From Sphingomonas sanguinis (GTDB taxonomy: Bacteria; Pseudomonadota; Alphaproteobacteria; Sphingomonadales; Sphingomonadaceae), in the NCBI RefSeq assembly GCF_019297835.1, contig NZ_CP079203.1:779001-843000 (forward strand): DNA of 64,000 bases, read 5' to 3'. The notes under the pieces were generated by a model. That model was not told the origin of the DNA. It made no database searches and saw nothing but the letters and a program-made list of their open reading frames with translations. Below are positions 17,052 to 24,975 of this stretch, in pieces. Made by a program: the position numbers and the translations under genes. Every line of letters starts with the position of its first letter. Within the stretch, counting starts at the first letter, position 1.

Positions 17052-20000
17052 TTACCCCACCAAGGCCAACCGCGCCTCGGACGACTTCATCGCTACCGCC
17101 TTCACGCCGGGCAGATCCTCGATATGGCTGGCCAGTTCGGCGTCGAACAGGAAGTTACGGCCGAGCGTCAGCAAGGTCTCGCCGTCCTGCCCCTCGATCC
17201 GCGCGCGTACTTCGCCCCGGCCGTTGCGCAGCGGGTCCAGCATCGCATGCAACGCCTTGAACGCCACCTTGTCGGTCACCGTCACTTCCACCACGAACTT
17301 GGCGGTGCTGGCCAGGCCGTCGAACAGCTGGACGCGCTTGATGCTGACGCGCGGCGCTTCCTCGCCCGGTCGGCGATCCAGCTCGACGGTGATGAGCGCG
17401 CAATGCCCCTCCTTGGCCGCCTTTTCCAGATCGGCCGCCACCGAATCGTCGAAACAGGTTGCCAGAAACTGCCCGGTCGCATCCGATAGCTGCGCCATCA
17501 TGTAGCGCTTGCCGCGTGCCGAGGTCCGCCAGCGCGCATCCTCGACCAGCGCCGCCATGGTCGCGCCAATCCGCGCCCCGTCATCGGGGATGATCAGCTC
17601 GGTCAGCGAGGTATAGGTGCGCGCGCCGTGCATCTTAGCGATATGCGCGTGGCGATCGACCGGGTGCGCCGAGAAATAGAAGCCGAACGCCTCCTTCTCC
17701 TGCTCCATTCGCTGCGACAGGGTCCAGCGGGTGCCGGTCGGCATCTTGATCGCGTCGCCCGCCACCTCGGTCTCGCCGAACAGGCCGCCCTGCCCGCTCG
17801 TCCGCCCCTCATGGGTGCGCGCGGCGATGGCGAGCACGGTTTCGGCCACCGCATGGACACCCGCCCGGTTGGGCTCGATGCCGTCGAAAGCGCCCGCCGA
17901 GGCCAGCGTCTCCAACTGCCGCTTGTTCATTAATCGCGGATCAACCCGCTTGGCCAGCGCATCGAGCGAGGCGAAGGCACCGCCCGCCTGTCGCTCGACG
18001 ACCAGCTTCTCCATCGCGCCTTCGCCCACCGACTTCAGCGCGCCCAGCGCGTAGCGGACAGCCAGGCCATCCTCATGCGCCTCGACATCGAATTCGGCCT
18101 GGCTGGCGTTGATGCAGGGCGGCAGCATCGTCACGCTCAGACGCCGCGCGTCGTCGACGAAGATGGCCAGCTTGTCGGTCAGCGCCATGTCGTAGCACAT
18201 CGACGCGGCGTAGAATTCATGCGGGTGATGCGCCTTCAGCCATGCGGTCTGATAGGCGAGCAGCGCATAGGCGGCCGCGTGGCTCTTGTTGAAGCCATAG
18301 CCTGCGAACTTGTCGATCAAGTCGAATAGCTCATTAGCCTTTTGCGCGGGGATGCCGTTCACCTCCTGGCATCCCTTCACGAAGATGGCGCGCTGCGCGT
18401 CCATCTCCGCCTTGACCTTCTTGCCCATCGCGCGGCGAAGAAGATCGGCGCCGCCCAGCGAATAGCCCGCCAATATCTGGGCGGCCTGCATCACCTGTTC
18501 CTGATAGACAAAGATGCCGTAGGTTTCGGACAGGATCTGTTCGAGCAGGGGATGCGGGTAGATGATCTCCTCGGTGCCCTGCTTGCGGCGGCCGAAGCTG
18601 GGGATATTGTCCATCGGACCCGGTCGGTACAGCGACACGAGCGCGATGATGTCGCCGAAGTTCGACGGCCGCACGGCCGATAGGGTGCGCCGCATGCCTT
18701 CGGATTCCAGCTGGAACACGCCGACCGTGTCACCCTTCTGGAGCAGCGCATAGGTCGCTTCATCGTCCCAGGCGAGCGCGCCCAGATCGACCTCGACCCC
18801 GCGCTTAGCGAGCAGCTGCACCGCCTTTTGCAGGACGGACAGCGTCTTCAGGCCAAGGAAGTCGAACTTCACCAGCCCCGCGCCTTCGACGAACTTCATG
18901 TCGAACTGCGTGACCGGCATGTCCGAGCGCGGATCGCGATAGAGCGGCACCAGCTGCGCCAGCGGCCGGTCGCCGATCACCACACCGGCGGCGTGGGTCG
19001 AGCTGTGGCGCGGCAGGCCCTCCAGCTTGGTGGCGAGGTCGAGCAGGCGGCGGACCTGGTTGTCGTTGGCGTACTCCTTTGCCAACTCCGGCACGCCGTT
19101 CAGCGCACGCTTCAGGTCCCAGGGGTCGGTCGGGTGGTTGGGCACCAGCTTGGCAAGGCGGTCGACCTGGCCATAGCTCATCTGGAGCACGCGGCCGGTG
19201 TCCTTGAGCACGGCGCGCGCCTTCAGCTTACCGAAGGTGATGATCTGCGCGACCTGATCGCGGCCGTACTTCTCCTGGACGTAGCGGATGACCTCGCCAC
19301 GCCGGGTTTCGCAAAAGTCGATGTCGAAGTCGGGCATCGACACGCGTTCCGGATTGAGGAAGCGCTCGAACAGCAGGCCCAGCTTCAGGGGATCGAGATC
19401 GGTAATGGTCAGCGCCCAGGCGACGACCGAGCCTGCACCCGAACCACGCCCCGGACCGACGGGAATGTCGTGATCCTTGGCCCATTTGATGAAGTCGGCG
19501 ACGATCAGGAAGTAGCCGGGGAAGCCCATCTGGATGATGATGTCGACCTCGAACGTCAGGCGTTCGTGATAGGCCTCGCGCCAGCCGGGTTCGCCCTCCC
19601 CTTCCAGCTCGGCGATGCGGTCGAGCCGGGCGTTCAGCCCTGCGGTCGCGTCGCGGCGGAGCATTGCCGCCTCGCCCTCGCGGTCGCCCGCAAGACTGGG
19701 GAGGATGGGCTTGCGCCACGGCGCCATCACCGCGCAGCGCTGGGCGACGACCAACGTGTTCTCGATCGCTTCGGGCAGATCGGCGAACAGCTGCTTCATC
19801 ATCTCGGCGGGCTTGAGCCATGCCTCGGGACAGCTTTTGGGGCGATCGTCCATTTCTACATAGGTCGAATTGGCGATGCACAGCATGGCGTCATGCGCGT
19901 CGCGGAAACCGCTATCGGTGAAACAGCAGGGGTTGGTCGCGACCAGGGGCAGGTCGCGATCATAGGCCAGGTCGATCAGGTCCTGTTCGGCCGCCATCTC

Positions 20001-20540
20001 GATGGGATCGTCGCGACGGGCGAGTTCGACATAGAGCCGGTCGCCGAAAATCGCCTGAAGCCGGTCGGCATAGGCCTTTGCCCGATCCGGCTGCCCCTCG
20101 GCGAACAGGCGGGCGATGCCGCCCTCGCCACCGGCGGTCAGCGCGATCAGGCCCTTGCTGAACGTCTCCAGCGTGTCGAAGCCGACATGCGCGGCGAGTT
20201 CGATCGGGCGATCCAGATGCGCCGCCGACACCAGCGCGCACAGATTGTCATAACCGGTCACGTCCTGCGCATAGAGCGCGATCCAGTCGACCACCGCGCC
20301 GACATTATCAGGCATGTCGGGACGCGCGATGCCCAGCATCGTGCCGATGACCGGCTGCACGCCCGCCTTCTTCGCGGCGTCCGAAAAGGCCATCGCAGCA
20401 TAAAGACCGTTGCGATCGGTCAACCCGGCGGCGGGAAAGGCATTCGCCTTGGCCTGCGCCGCAATCGCCTTGGGATCGATCGCGCCGTCGAGCATCGTGA
20501 AGGAGGAAAAGATGCGAAGCGGCACATATCCGGAATGCAT
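17052..20540 (-). CDS. dnaE: DNA polymerase III subunit alpha
   Basis: The 1162-residue replicative C-family polymerase. Domains in order: N-terminal PHP domain (residues 1-~270), polymerase palm with the catalytic acidic residues in SMPDFDIDFCETRRGEVIRY, fingers with GPGRGSGAGSVVAWAL, the helix-hairpin-helix region, and a C-terminal OB-fold (PDDGARIGATMAALVEDARWR). PHP metal residues are lost: the first block reads PLRIFSSFTMLDGAI where active PHP domains have histidines. ATG 20540 is used; a GTG lies one codon upstream. Length is normal for DnaE1, and no DnaE2 (ImuC) context is present. The gene is monocistronic and divergent from the HdeD-like gene. Confidence 0.98.
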   Translation of the reverse strand: MHSGYVPLRIFSSFTMLDGAIDPKAIAAQAKANAFPAAGLTDRNGLYAAMAFSDAAKKAGVQPVIGTMLGIARPDMPDNVGAVVDWIALYAQDVTGYDNLCALVSAAHLDRPIELAAHVGFDTLETFSKGLIALTAGGEGGIARLFAEGQPDRAKAYADRLQAIFGDRLYVELARRDDPIEMAAEQDLIDLAYDRDLPLVATNPCCFTDSGFRDAHDAMLCIANSTYVEMDDRPKSCPEAWLKPAEMMKQLFADLPEAIENTLVVAQRCAVMAPWRKPILPSLAGDREGEAAMLRRDATAGLNARLDRIAELEGEGEPGWREAYHERLTFEVDIIIQMGFPGYFLIVADFIKWAKDHDIPVGPGRGSGAGSVVAWALTITDLDPLKLGLLFERFLNPERVSMPDFDIDFCETRRGEVIRYVQEKYGRDQVAQIITFGKLKARAVLKDTGRVLQMSYGQVDRLAKLVPNHPTDPWDLKRALNGVPELAKEYANDNQVRRLLDLATKLEGLPRHSSTHAAGVVIGDRPLAQLVPLYRDPRSDMPVTQFDMKFVEGAGLVKFDFLGLKTLSVLQKAVQLLAKRGVEVDLGALAWDDEATYALLQKGDTVGVFQLESEGMRRTLSAVRPSNFGDIIALVSLYRPGPMDNIPSFGRRKQGTEEIIYPHPLLEQILSETYGIFVYQEQVMQAAQILAGYSLGGADLLRRAMGKKVKAEMDAQRAIFVKGCQEVNGIPAQKANELFDLIDKFAGYGFNKSHAAAYALLAYQTAWLKAHHPHEFYAASMCYDMALTDKLAIFVDDARRLSVTMLPPCINASQAEFDVEAHEDGLAVRYALGALKSVGEGAMEKLVVERQAGGAFASLDALAKRVDPRLMNKRQLETLASAGAFDGIEPNRAGVHAVAETVLAIAARTHEGRTSGQGGLFGETEVAGDAIKMPTGTRWTLSQRMEQEKEAFGFYFSAHPVDRHAHIAKMHGARTYTSLTELIIPDDGARIGATMAALVEDARWRTSARGKRYMMAQLSDATGQFLATCFDDSVAADLEKAAKEGHCALITVELDRRPGEEAPRVSIKRVQLFDGLASTAKFVVEVTVTDKVAFKALHAMLDPLRNGRGEVRARIEGQDGETLLTLGRNFLFDAELASHIEDLPGVKAVAMKSSEARLALVG

Positions 20541-20657
20541 CACCCATCCCTACCCGACCGTGCGTGATTCGACCAGTGCGGAAGCCCGCCTCGGAACCCG
20601 GTCAAAAGCTAGTCGTTACGCCAACAGAAGGACCAATCGAGATCAGGGCGAACGACG

Positions 20658-21224
20658 ATGACCGACACCGACCGTTCCTTTGCCACCTCTCTCCGTCCCG
20701 GCGCGGGCTGGGGATGGATCCTCGCCTATGGCATTTTGTCGGCGCTGCTGGGGCTGGCGGCCTTCCTGTTTCCCGTACCCGCCACCTTGGCCGCGACCCT
20801 GGTGATCGGGGCCTTCTTCATCGCGTCGGGCATCGTCTCGATCGGCGCAGGCATTTTCGGCAAGGGGCATGAAGGCCGTGGCTATGCGATCGGGTTCGGG
20901 CTGGTGTCGCTCATTATCGGCCTCGTCATGGCGTTCGAGCCTGCGACGGGGGCCATTTCGATCACGCTGCTGGTCGCGGTGTGGCTGGGGCTTCGCGGCG
21001 CGCTGGAGATCGGGCTGGGTGCGCGGATGCGGCGGCGGCGCGGACTGATGATCGCGCTGGGTGTGCTGAACATCATTCTGGCGCTGTTCGTGCTCGCGAC
21101 CCTGCCGTGGAGCGCGATGACGCTGCCGGGCTTCATCCTGGGACTGAGCTTCCTGTTCGGCGGGATCACCGCCATCGCCTCGGCGCTGGACCACAAGAAG
21201 GGGGCGAGTGCGTTTTCGGTTTGA
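20658..21224 (+). CDS. HdeD-family membrane protein
   Basis: A 188-residue inner-membrane protein with six hydrophobic segments, paired as in HdeD/DUF308: WGWILAYGILSALLGLAAFLF, TLVIGAFFIASGIVSI, YAIGFGLVSLIIGLVMAF, ISITLLVAVWLGLRGALEIGLG, LMIALGVLNIILALFVLA and GFILGLSFLFGGITAIASAL. Charges are concentrated in the short loops. HdeD of E. coli is linked to acid resistance; here nothing nearby supports that role. The start ATG lies 117 bp from the divergent dnaE start. A small cytoplasmic tail (DHKKGASAFSV) ends the protein. Confidence 0.88.
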   Translation: MTDTDRSFATSLRPGAGWGWILAYGILSALLGLAAFLFPVPATLAATLVIGAFFIASGIVSIGAGIFGKGHEGRGYAIGFGLVSLIIGLVMAFEPATGAISITLLVAVWLGLRGALEIGLGARMRRRRGLMIALGVLNIILALFVLATLPWSAMTLPGFILGLSFLFGGITAIASALDHKKGASAFSV

Positions 21225-21239
21225 GAAGGGAGCAAAGTC

Positions 21240-21383
21240 CCGTTCAGGCTGAGCGTAGTCGAAGCCCACGCCCCGACATCCGCCAATAGGGCACCGCTGC
21301 CCTTGGCCTTCGACTTCGCTCAGGCTGAACGGAGGTTAGGCCTGATACCTCGCTCCGTTCATACCGAGTAAGGCCGAAGCGCA
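21240..21383. repeat. TTCGACTTCGCTCAGGCTGAACGG repeats between hdeD-like gene and gpx
   Basis: CCGTTCAGGCTGAGCGTAGT (from 21240) faces CCTTCGACTTCGCTCAGGCT (from 21307); a third, degenerate copy CCGTTCATACCGAGTAAGGC lies from 21356. The first two could form a long stem between the convergent genes. Confidence 0.85.
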
Positions 21384-21392
21384 TGCTTCGAC

Positions 21393-21875
21393 CTATCGAA
21401 GCAACCCCTCGATATCCTTCACTATATCCTCGGGCTTGGTCGTCGGCGCATAGCGACCGACCACCTGCCCATTCCGACCGACCAGAAACTTGGTGAAGTT
21501 CCACTTGATAGCCTTCGTCCCCAGCACGCCCGGCGCTTCCGACTTGAGCCACTGGAACAGCGGATCGGCGTCTTCGCCATTGACGTCGATCTTTGCCATG
21601 ACGGGGAAGCTGACATCATAGGTCAGCGAACAAAAGTTCGCGATCTCCGCCGCATCGCCCGGCTCCTGCGCGCCGAACTGGTTGCACGGAAAGCCCAGCA
21701 CGGTCAGCCCCTGCCCTTCAAAACGGCGGTACAGCGCCTCCAGCCCCTCATATTGCGGGGTGAAGCCGCATTTGGACGCGGTGTTGACGATCAGCAGCAC
21801 GCGTCCCGAAAAAGCCGCCAAGTCGACCGGCGAGCCATCCGCCGCCTTGACGGTGAAATCCGCGATACCGCTCAT
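21393..21875 (-). CDS. Glutathione peroxidase (Cys type)
   Basis: A 160-residue thiol peroxidase that reduces hydrogen peroxide or lipid hydroperoxides. The peroxidatic Cys is in NTASKCGFTPQYEGLE (Cys where animal enzymes carry selenocysteine); LGFPCNQFGAQEPG holds the conserved Gln and the resolving-Cys region; KWNFTKFLV supplies the catalytic Trp and Asn. No signal peptide, so cytoplasmic. The start MSGIADF at 21875 overlaps the upstream acetyltransferase by 4 bp, making it the last gene of the lolC-lolD-GNAT-gpx operon. In bacteria such enzymes commonly use thioredoxin rather than glutathione. Confidence 0.94.
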   Translation of the reverse strand: MSGIADFTVKAADGSPVDLAAFSGRVLLIVNTASKCGFTPQYEGLEALYRRFEGQGLTVLGFPCNQFGAQEPGDAAEIANFCSLTYDVSFPVMAKIDVNGEDADPLFQWLKSEAPGVLGTKAIKWNFTKFLVGRNGQVVGRYAPTTKPEDIVKDIEGLLR

Positions 21876-22465
21876 GCGTGCTTCCCCAGCAGATAGTCGA
21901 GATTGGCGCGGACGCCCGGCCATTCGCGGTCGATGATCGAATAGACCACGCTGTCGCGGATGCGCCCGTCGGCCATCACCTGATGCCCACGCAGCACACC
22001 GTCCTTCTTCGCGCCAAGCCGCTCGATTGCCGTCTGGCTGCGCTTGTTGAGCGCATCGGTGCGGATCTGGATCGCCTGGCACTCCATCACCTCGAAGGCA
22101 TGGGCCAGCAGCATCCGCTTCGCCTCGGTATTGACGCCGGTCCGCTGGACCCGGGTGGCGTAGAAGGTGCCGCCGATCTCCAGCCGCCGATGCTGCGGCG
22201 CGATACGCATGTAGCGCGTCGTGCCGACCACCTCACCATCCGGCGTCTCGACCGTGAAGAGCAGCGCGCGGCCCACATCTCGCTCCTTCAACGCCGCCGC
22301 CAGCCAGCGCTCGGGAGCCTTCATCATCGAAACATTGGCGTAGAATATGTTCCAGAGATCGCCCTCGCGCGCCGCTTCGACCAGCGCAGGCAGGTCCGCC
22401 TCGACAAAGGGGCGCAACGTCGCATGTCGGCCGGTCAGCGTCGGCGTCTCGGTCCAGACGCTCAT
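21872..22465 (-). CDS. GNAT-family N-acetyltransferase (RimJ/RimL-like)
   Basis: A 197-residue acetyl-CoA-dependent acetyltransferase. The start [20 protein letters not shown] is the typical RimJ-type opening; [25 protein letters not shown] forms beta-4 and the region leading into the acetyl-CoA loop, and [16 protein letters not shown] follows; [24 protein letters not shown] is the C-terminal signature. Target unknown (protein N-terminus, antibiotic or small amine). It overlaps lolD upstream and gpx downstream by 4 bp each, so it is translated as part of that operon. Why an acetyltransferase accompanies lipoprotein export is not evident. Confidence 0.92.
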   Translation of the reverse strand: MSVWTETPTLTGRHATLRPFVEADLPALVEAAREGDLWNIFYANVSMMKAPERWLAAALKERDVGRALLFTVETPDGEVVGTTRYMRIAPQHRRLEIGGTFYATRVQRTGVNTEAKRMLLAHAFEVMECQAIQIRTDALNKRSQTAIERLGAKKDGVLRGHQVMADGRIRDSVVYSIIDREWPGVRANLDYLLGKHA

Positions 22466-23181
22466 TGCAGGCGGCCTTCGTGCAGGCGAACCACCCGGTC
22501 CATCTTGAGCGCCAGCCGCTCGTTATGCGTCGCGACCAGCGCCGCCGAGCCCTCGCCGCGCACCAGCCGCAGGAACTCGGCGAGCACGATTTCGGAGGTA
22601 TGCTCGTCCAGATTGCCAGTCGGCTCGTCGGCCAGCACCAGAGGCGGCTGGTTGGCGAGCGCGCGGGCGACGGCGACACGCTGCTGCTCGCCGCCCGACA
22701 GCTGGCTCGGCCGGTGGGTCAGCCGGTGGCCCAGTCCCAGCGCGGTCAGCAGTCCCTTGGCGCGCGCCTCGGCCTCGGCGGGCAGTTTGCCCTGCACGAG
22801 TTGCGGCAGGACGACATTCTCGATCGCGTTGAAATCGGGCAGCAAATGGTGGAACTGATAGACGAAGCCCAGATGGTCGCGCCGCGCGATGGTCCGCCCG
22901 TGCGAGTCGAGCTTCGACACCTCCTCGCCCGCGATCCGGATCGAACCGGAGAAGCCGCCCTCCAACAGGCCAACCGCCTGAAGCAGGGTCGACTTGCCCG
23001 AACCCGACGGCCCGAGCAGCGCCACGATCTCGCCCGGCGCGATGGCCAGGTCGACGCCGCGCAGTACCTCGATCGTCTGGCCGCCCTGCGTGAAGCTGCG
23101 CGACAATCCTCGGGTCGCGAGCACCGGCTCGGCGGCGTGGGGCTGGGCCATCGTTCCCATACGGATGATCGGATCATTCAT
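22462..23181 (-). CDS. lolD: Lipoprotein-releasing ABC transporter ATP-binding protein LolD
   Basis: A 239-residue ATPase that powers release of outer-membrane lipoproteins from the inner membrane to LolA. Walker A is [13 protein letters not shown] (about residue 57), the signature motif [16 protein letters not shown], Walker [15 protein letters not shown], and the H-loop VATHNERLA. The LolD-type Q-loop region reads [23 protein letters not shown], a family fingerprint. It overlaps lolC by 8 bp and the GNAT gene by 4 bp. An alternative start at MGTMAQP would shorten it by 7 residues. Confidence 0.96.
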   Translation of the reverse strand: MNDPIIRMGTMAQPHAAEPVLATRGLSRSFTQGGQTIEVLRGVDLAIAPGEIVALLGPSGSGKSTLLQAVGLLEGGFSGSIRIAGEEVSKLDSHGRTIARRDHLGFVYQFHHLLPDFNAIENVVLPQLVQGKLPAEAEARAKGLLTALGLGHRLTHRPSQLSGGEQQRVAVARALANQPPLVLADEPTGNLDEHTSEIVLAEFLRLVRGEGSAALVATHNERLALKMDRVVRLHEGRLQ

Positions 23182-24424
23182 AGCGCAGCACCTGAACCGG
23201 GTCCGTGCTCGCCGCCTTCCAGGCGGGGTAGAGCGTGGCGAGGAAAGAGAAGACGAGCGCCATCGACGCGATCACGACGATCTCGACCGGATCGGTCTTG
23301 GACGGCAGTTCAGTGAGGTAGCGGATCGACGGGTCCCAGAGATTCTGCCCCGTCACGAACTGGACGAAGTTCACCACGCCCTGGCGATAGAACAGGAACA
23401 CCGCGCCCAGTCCCAGCCCGGCGACGGTCCCCAGCGCGCCGATGGTGGTGCCCACCGTCATGAAGATGCGCATCAGGCCACCCCGCGTCGCACCCATCGT
23501 CCGCAGGATCGCGATGTCGCGCGTCTTGGCGCGGACCAGCATGATCAGCGAGGACAGGATGTTGAACACCGCGACCAGGATGATGATCGACAGCACGGTG
23601 AACATCGCGACCCGCTCGACCGCCAGCGCCTCGAACAGCTGCGCGTTCATCGTCCGCCAGTCGGCGATGACCGCACGGCCGCCCAGCTTGTCCGCCAGCG
23701 GGGCGAGGATCTGGCCGACCCGGTCGGCATCGACCGTTTGGATCTCGACCATGCCGACCGTATCGCCCATCAGGAGCAGCGTCTGCGCATCCTCGATCGG
23801 CATGATGACATAGGCCTTGTCATAGTCGTACACGCCGATCTCGAAGATGGCGCCGACCGTATAGCTGACGATGCGCGGCACCGTGCCGAACGGCGTGGTC
23901 TGCCCTTGCGGGCTGATGAGCGAAATCTCCGAGCCGACCTGCGCGCCCAGCGCCTCGGCCAGGCGGCTGCCGATCGCGATGCGGCCGCTCCCCGGCGTGA
24001 TGCTGTTCAGATTACCCATGATGATCTTGGAGCGGATCGCCGAGTTGCCCCGTATGTCCTGCACGCGCATGCCGCGCACCAGCACCGCCTCGACCCGGCC
24101 GTTATAGCTGGACATCAAAGGCTGTTCGATCATCGGAACCGCGCTGGTCACGCCCGGCGTCGCCTTGGCCTCGCGTACGATGTCGCGCCAGTCGGGCAGG
24201 CGCCCGCCCACCCCCTGCACCACCGCATGGCCGTTGAGACCCACGATCTTGTCGAACAGCTCGGCGCGAAAGCCGTTCATCACGCTCATGACGATGACCA
24301 AAGCGGCGACGCCCAGCATGACCGCGACGAGGCTGATCGAGGCGACCAAGAAGATGAAGGCCTCTCCTTTGCCCGGCAGCAGATAGCGCCGGGCGATCAT
24401 CCGTTCATAGCGTGACAGGATCAT
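23174..24424 (-). CDS. lolC: Lipoprotein-releasing ABC transporter permease (LolC/LolE)
   Basis: A 416-residue membrane subunit of the Lol exporter. It starts with [49 protein letters not shown] - the conserved N-terminal coupling segment and first helix. A large periplasmic domain (about residues 60-265) follows, then three helices: [37 protein letters not shown] and [18 protein letters not shown], closing with the conserved [11 protein letters not shown]. Only one permease gene is present; as in many alphaproteobacteria a single LolC/E-type protein probably forms a homodimer. First gene of the operon. Confidence 0.95.
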   Translation of the reverse strand: MILSRYERMIARRYLLPGKGEAFIFLVASISLVAVMLGVAALVIVMSVMNGFRAELFDKIVGLNGHAVVQGVGGRLPDWRDIVREAKATPGVTSAVPMIEQPLMSSYNGRVEAVLVRGMRVQDIRGNSAIRSKIIMGNLNSITPGSGRIAIGSRLAEALGAQVGSEISLISPQGQTTPFGTVPRIVSYTVGAIFEIGVYDYDKAYVIMPIEDAQTLLLMGDTVGMVEIQTVDADRVGQILAPLADKLGGRAVIADWRTMNAQLFEALAVERVAMFTVLSIIILVAVFNILSSLIMLVRAKTRDIAILRTMGATRGGLMRIFMTVGTTIGALGTVAGLGLGAVFLFYRQGVVNFVQFVTGQNLWDPSIRYLTELPSKTDPVEIVVIASMALVFSFLATLYPAWKAASTDPVQVLRYE

Positions 24425-24975
24425 TGATGTCCGATCGATCCATGGAGAAACTGACTAGCCCAAGGGCTGTACGGGCGGCTTCCGGTGCTGGCAATGCCGC
24501 GCCCGGTTCGGGTAGCGAAACGGCCCACCCTGCCCATTGTTGCGCGCACGCCACACATCCGAGTCAATCGTAGCGCGAATGCCGCAAGAGGGATGACAAG
24601 CGGCCCTGCCGTAACGTACCACAATCTTACTGAGACACAGGCAGCAACGGCCGTGGTTCGGGGATTGCTCCAACGCTCACCCAACGAGGTTGATGCGGGA
24701 GCGGGAAAAGGGGGCTGACGAGCGATCGTCACGCAGGCGCCCGGATCGGAAACGGTCCGGGCGTTTGTCATTCTGGGCCTTGTCGCGCATCGCTCCACCC
24801 GAAAAGCCGCCGGAACCGGCTGAGAAACGGGGAGCTTCCAAACTCCGTTTCCAGATGCCGGCCCGGCGCCCGTTCACGGGACTGCTGCTATACCAGATCA
24901 AGATGAACCGAATGTGGACGAATCCTGTGATTCGTCCAGTTCATTCCTCCCCAAGCGTGCTTGGGGAGGAATGGA
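24425..24975. other. Spacer without an evident gene
   Basis: 551 bp between lolC and the TonB receptor gene. It must contain the leftward promoter of lolC near its left end. It also contains a plus-strand hairpin with a GC stem, CGCCCGGATC/GGTCCGGGCG around 24736-24762 followed by TTTGTC, which looks like a terminator without a gene in front of it. Two perfect hairpins at 24916-24973 are annotated separately. ORFs here have arginine/serine-rich, non-protein-like translations. Confidence 0.6.
24916..24973 (-). terminator. Tandem perfect hairpins after the TonB receptor gene
   Basis: Immediately after the receptor stop (24978-24976) the minus strand holds a 15-bp perfect stem (24973-24959 with 24956-24942; CATTCCTCCCCAAGC and its complement, 2-nt loop) and then a 9-bp perfect stem (24937-24929 with 24924-24916; GGACGAATC type, 4-nt loop). 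There is no T-run, so the pair may act as an RNA 3'-end stabiliser or a rho-assisted terminator rather than a classical intrinsic one. Confidence 0.65.

Noticed and set aside
24736..24768. GC hairpin with TTTGTC tail read as the end of a small RNA on the plus strand
   Set aside because: The stem is good but no promoter or conserved RNA precedes it that I can see; noted only within the spacer entry.
24421..24798. 125-codon minus-strand ORF in the lolC upstream spacer
   Set aside because: Arg/Pro/Ser-rich translation without domain, ribosome-binding site or codon bias like its neighbours; it also overlaps the lolC start region.
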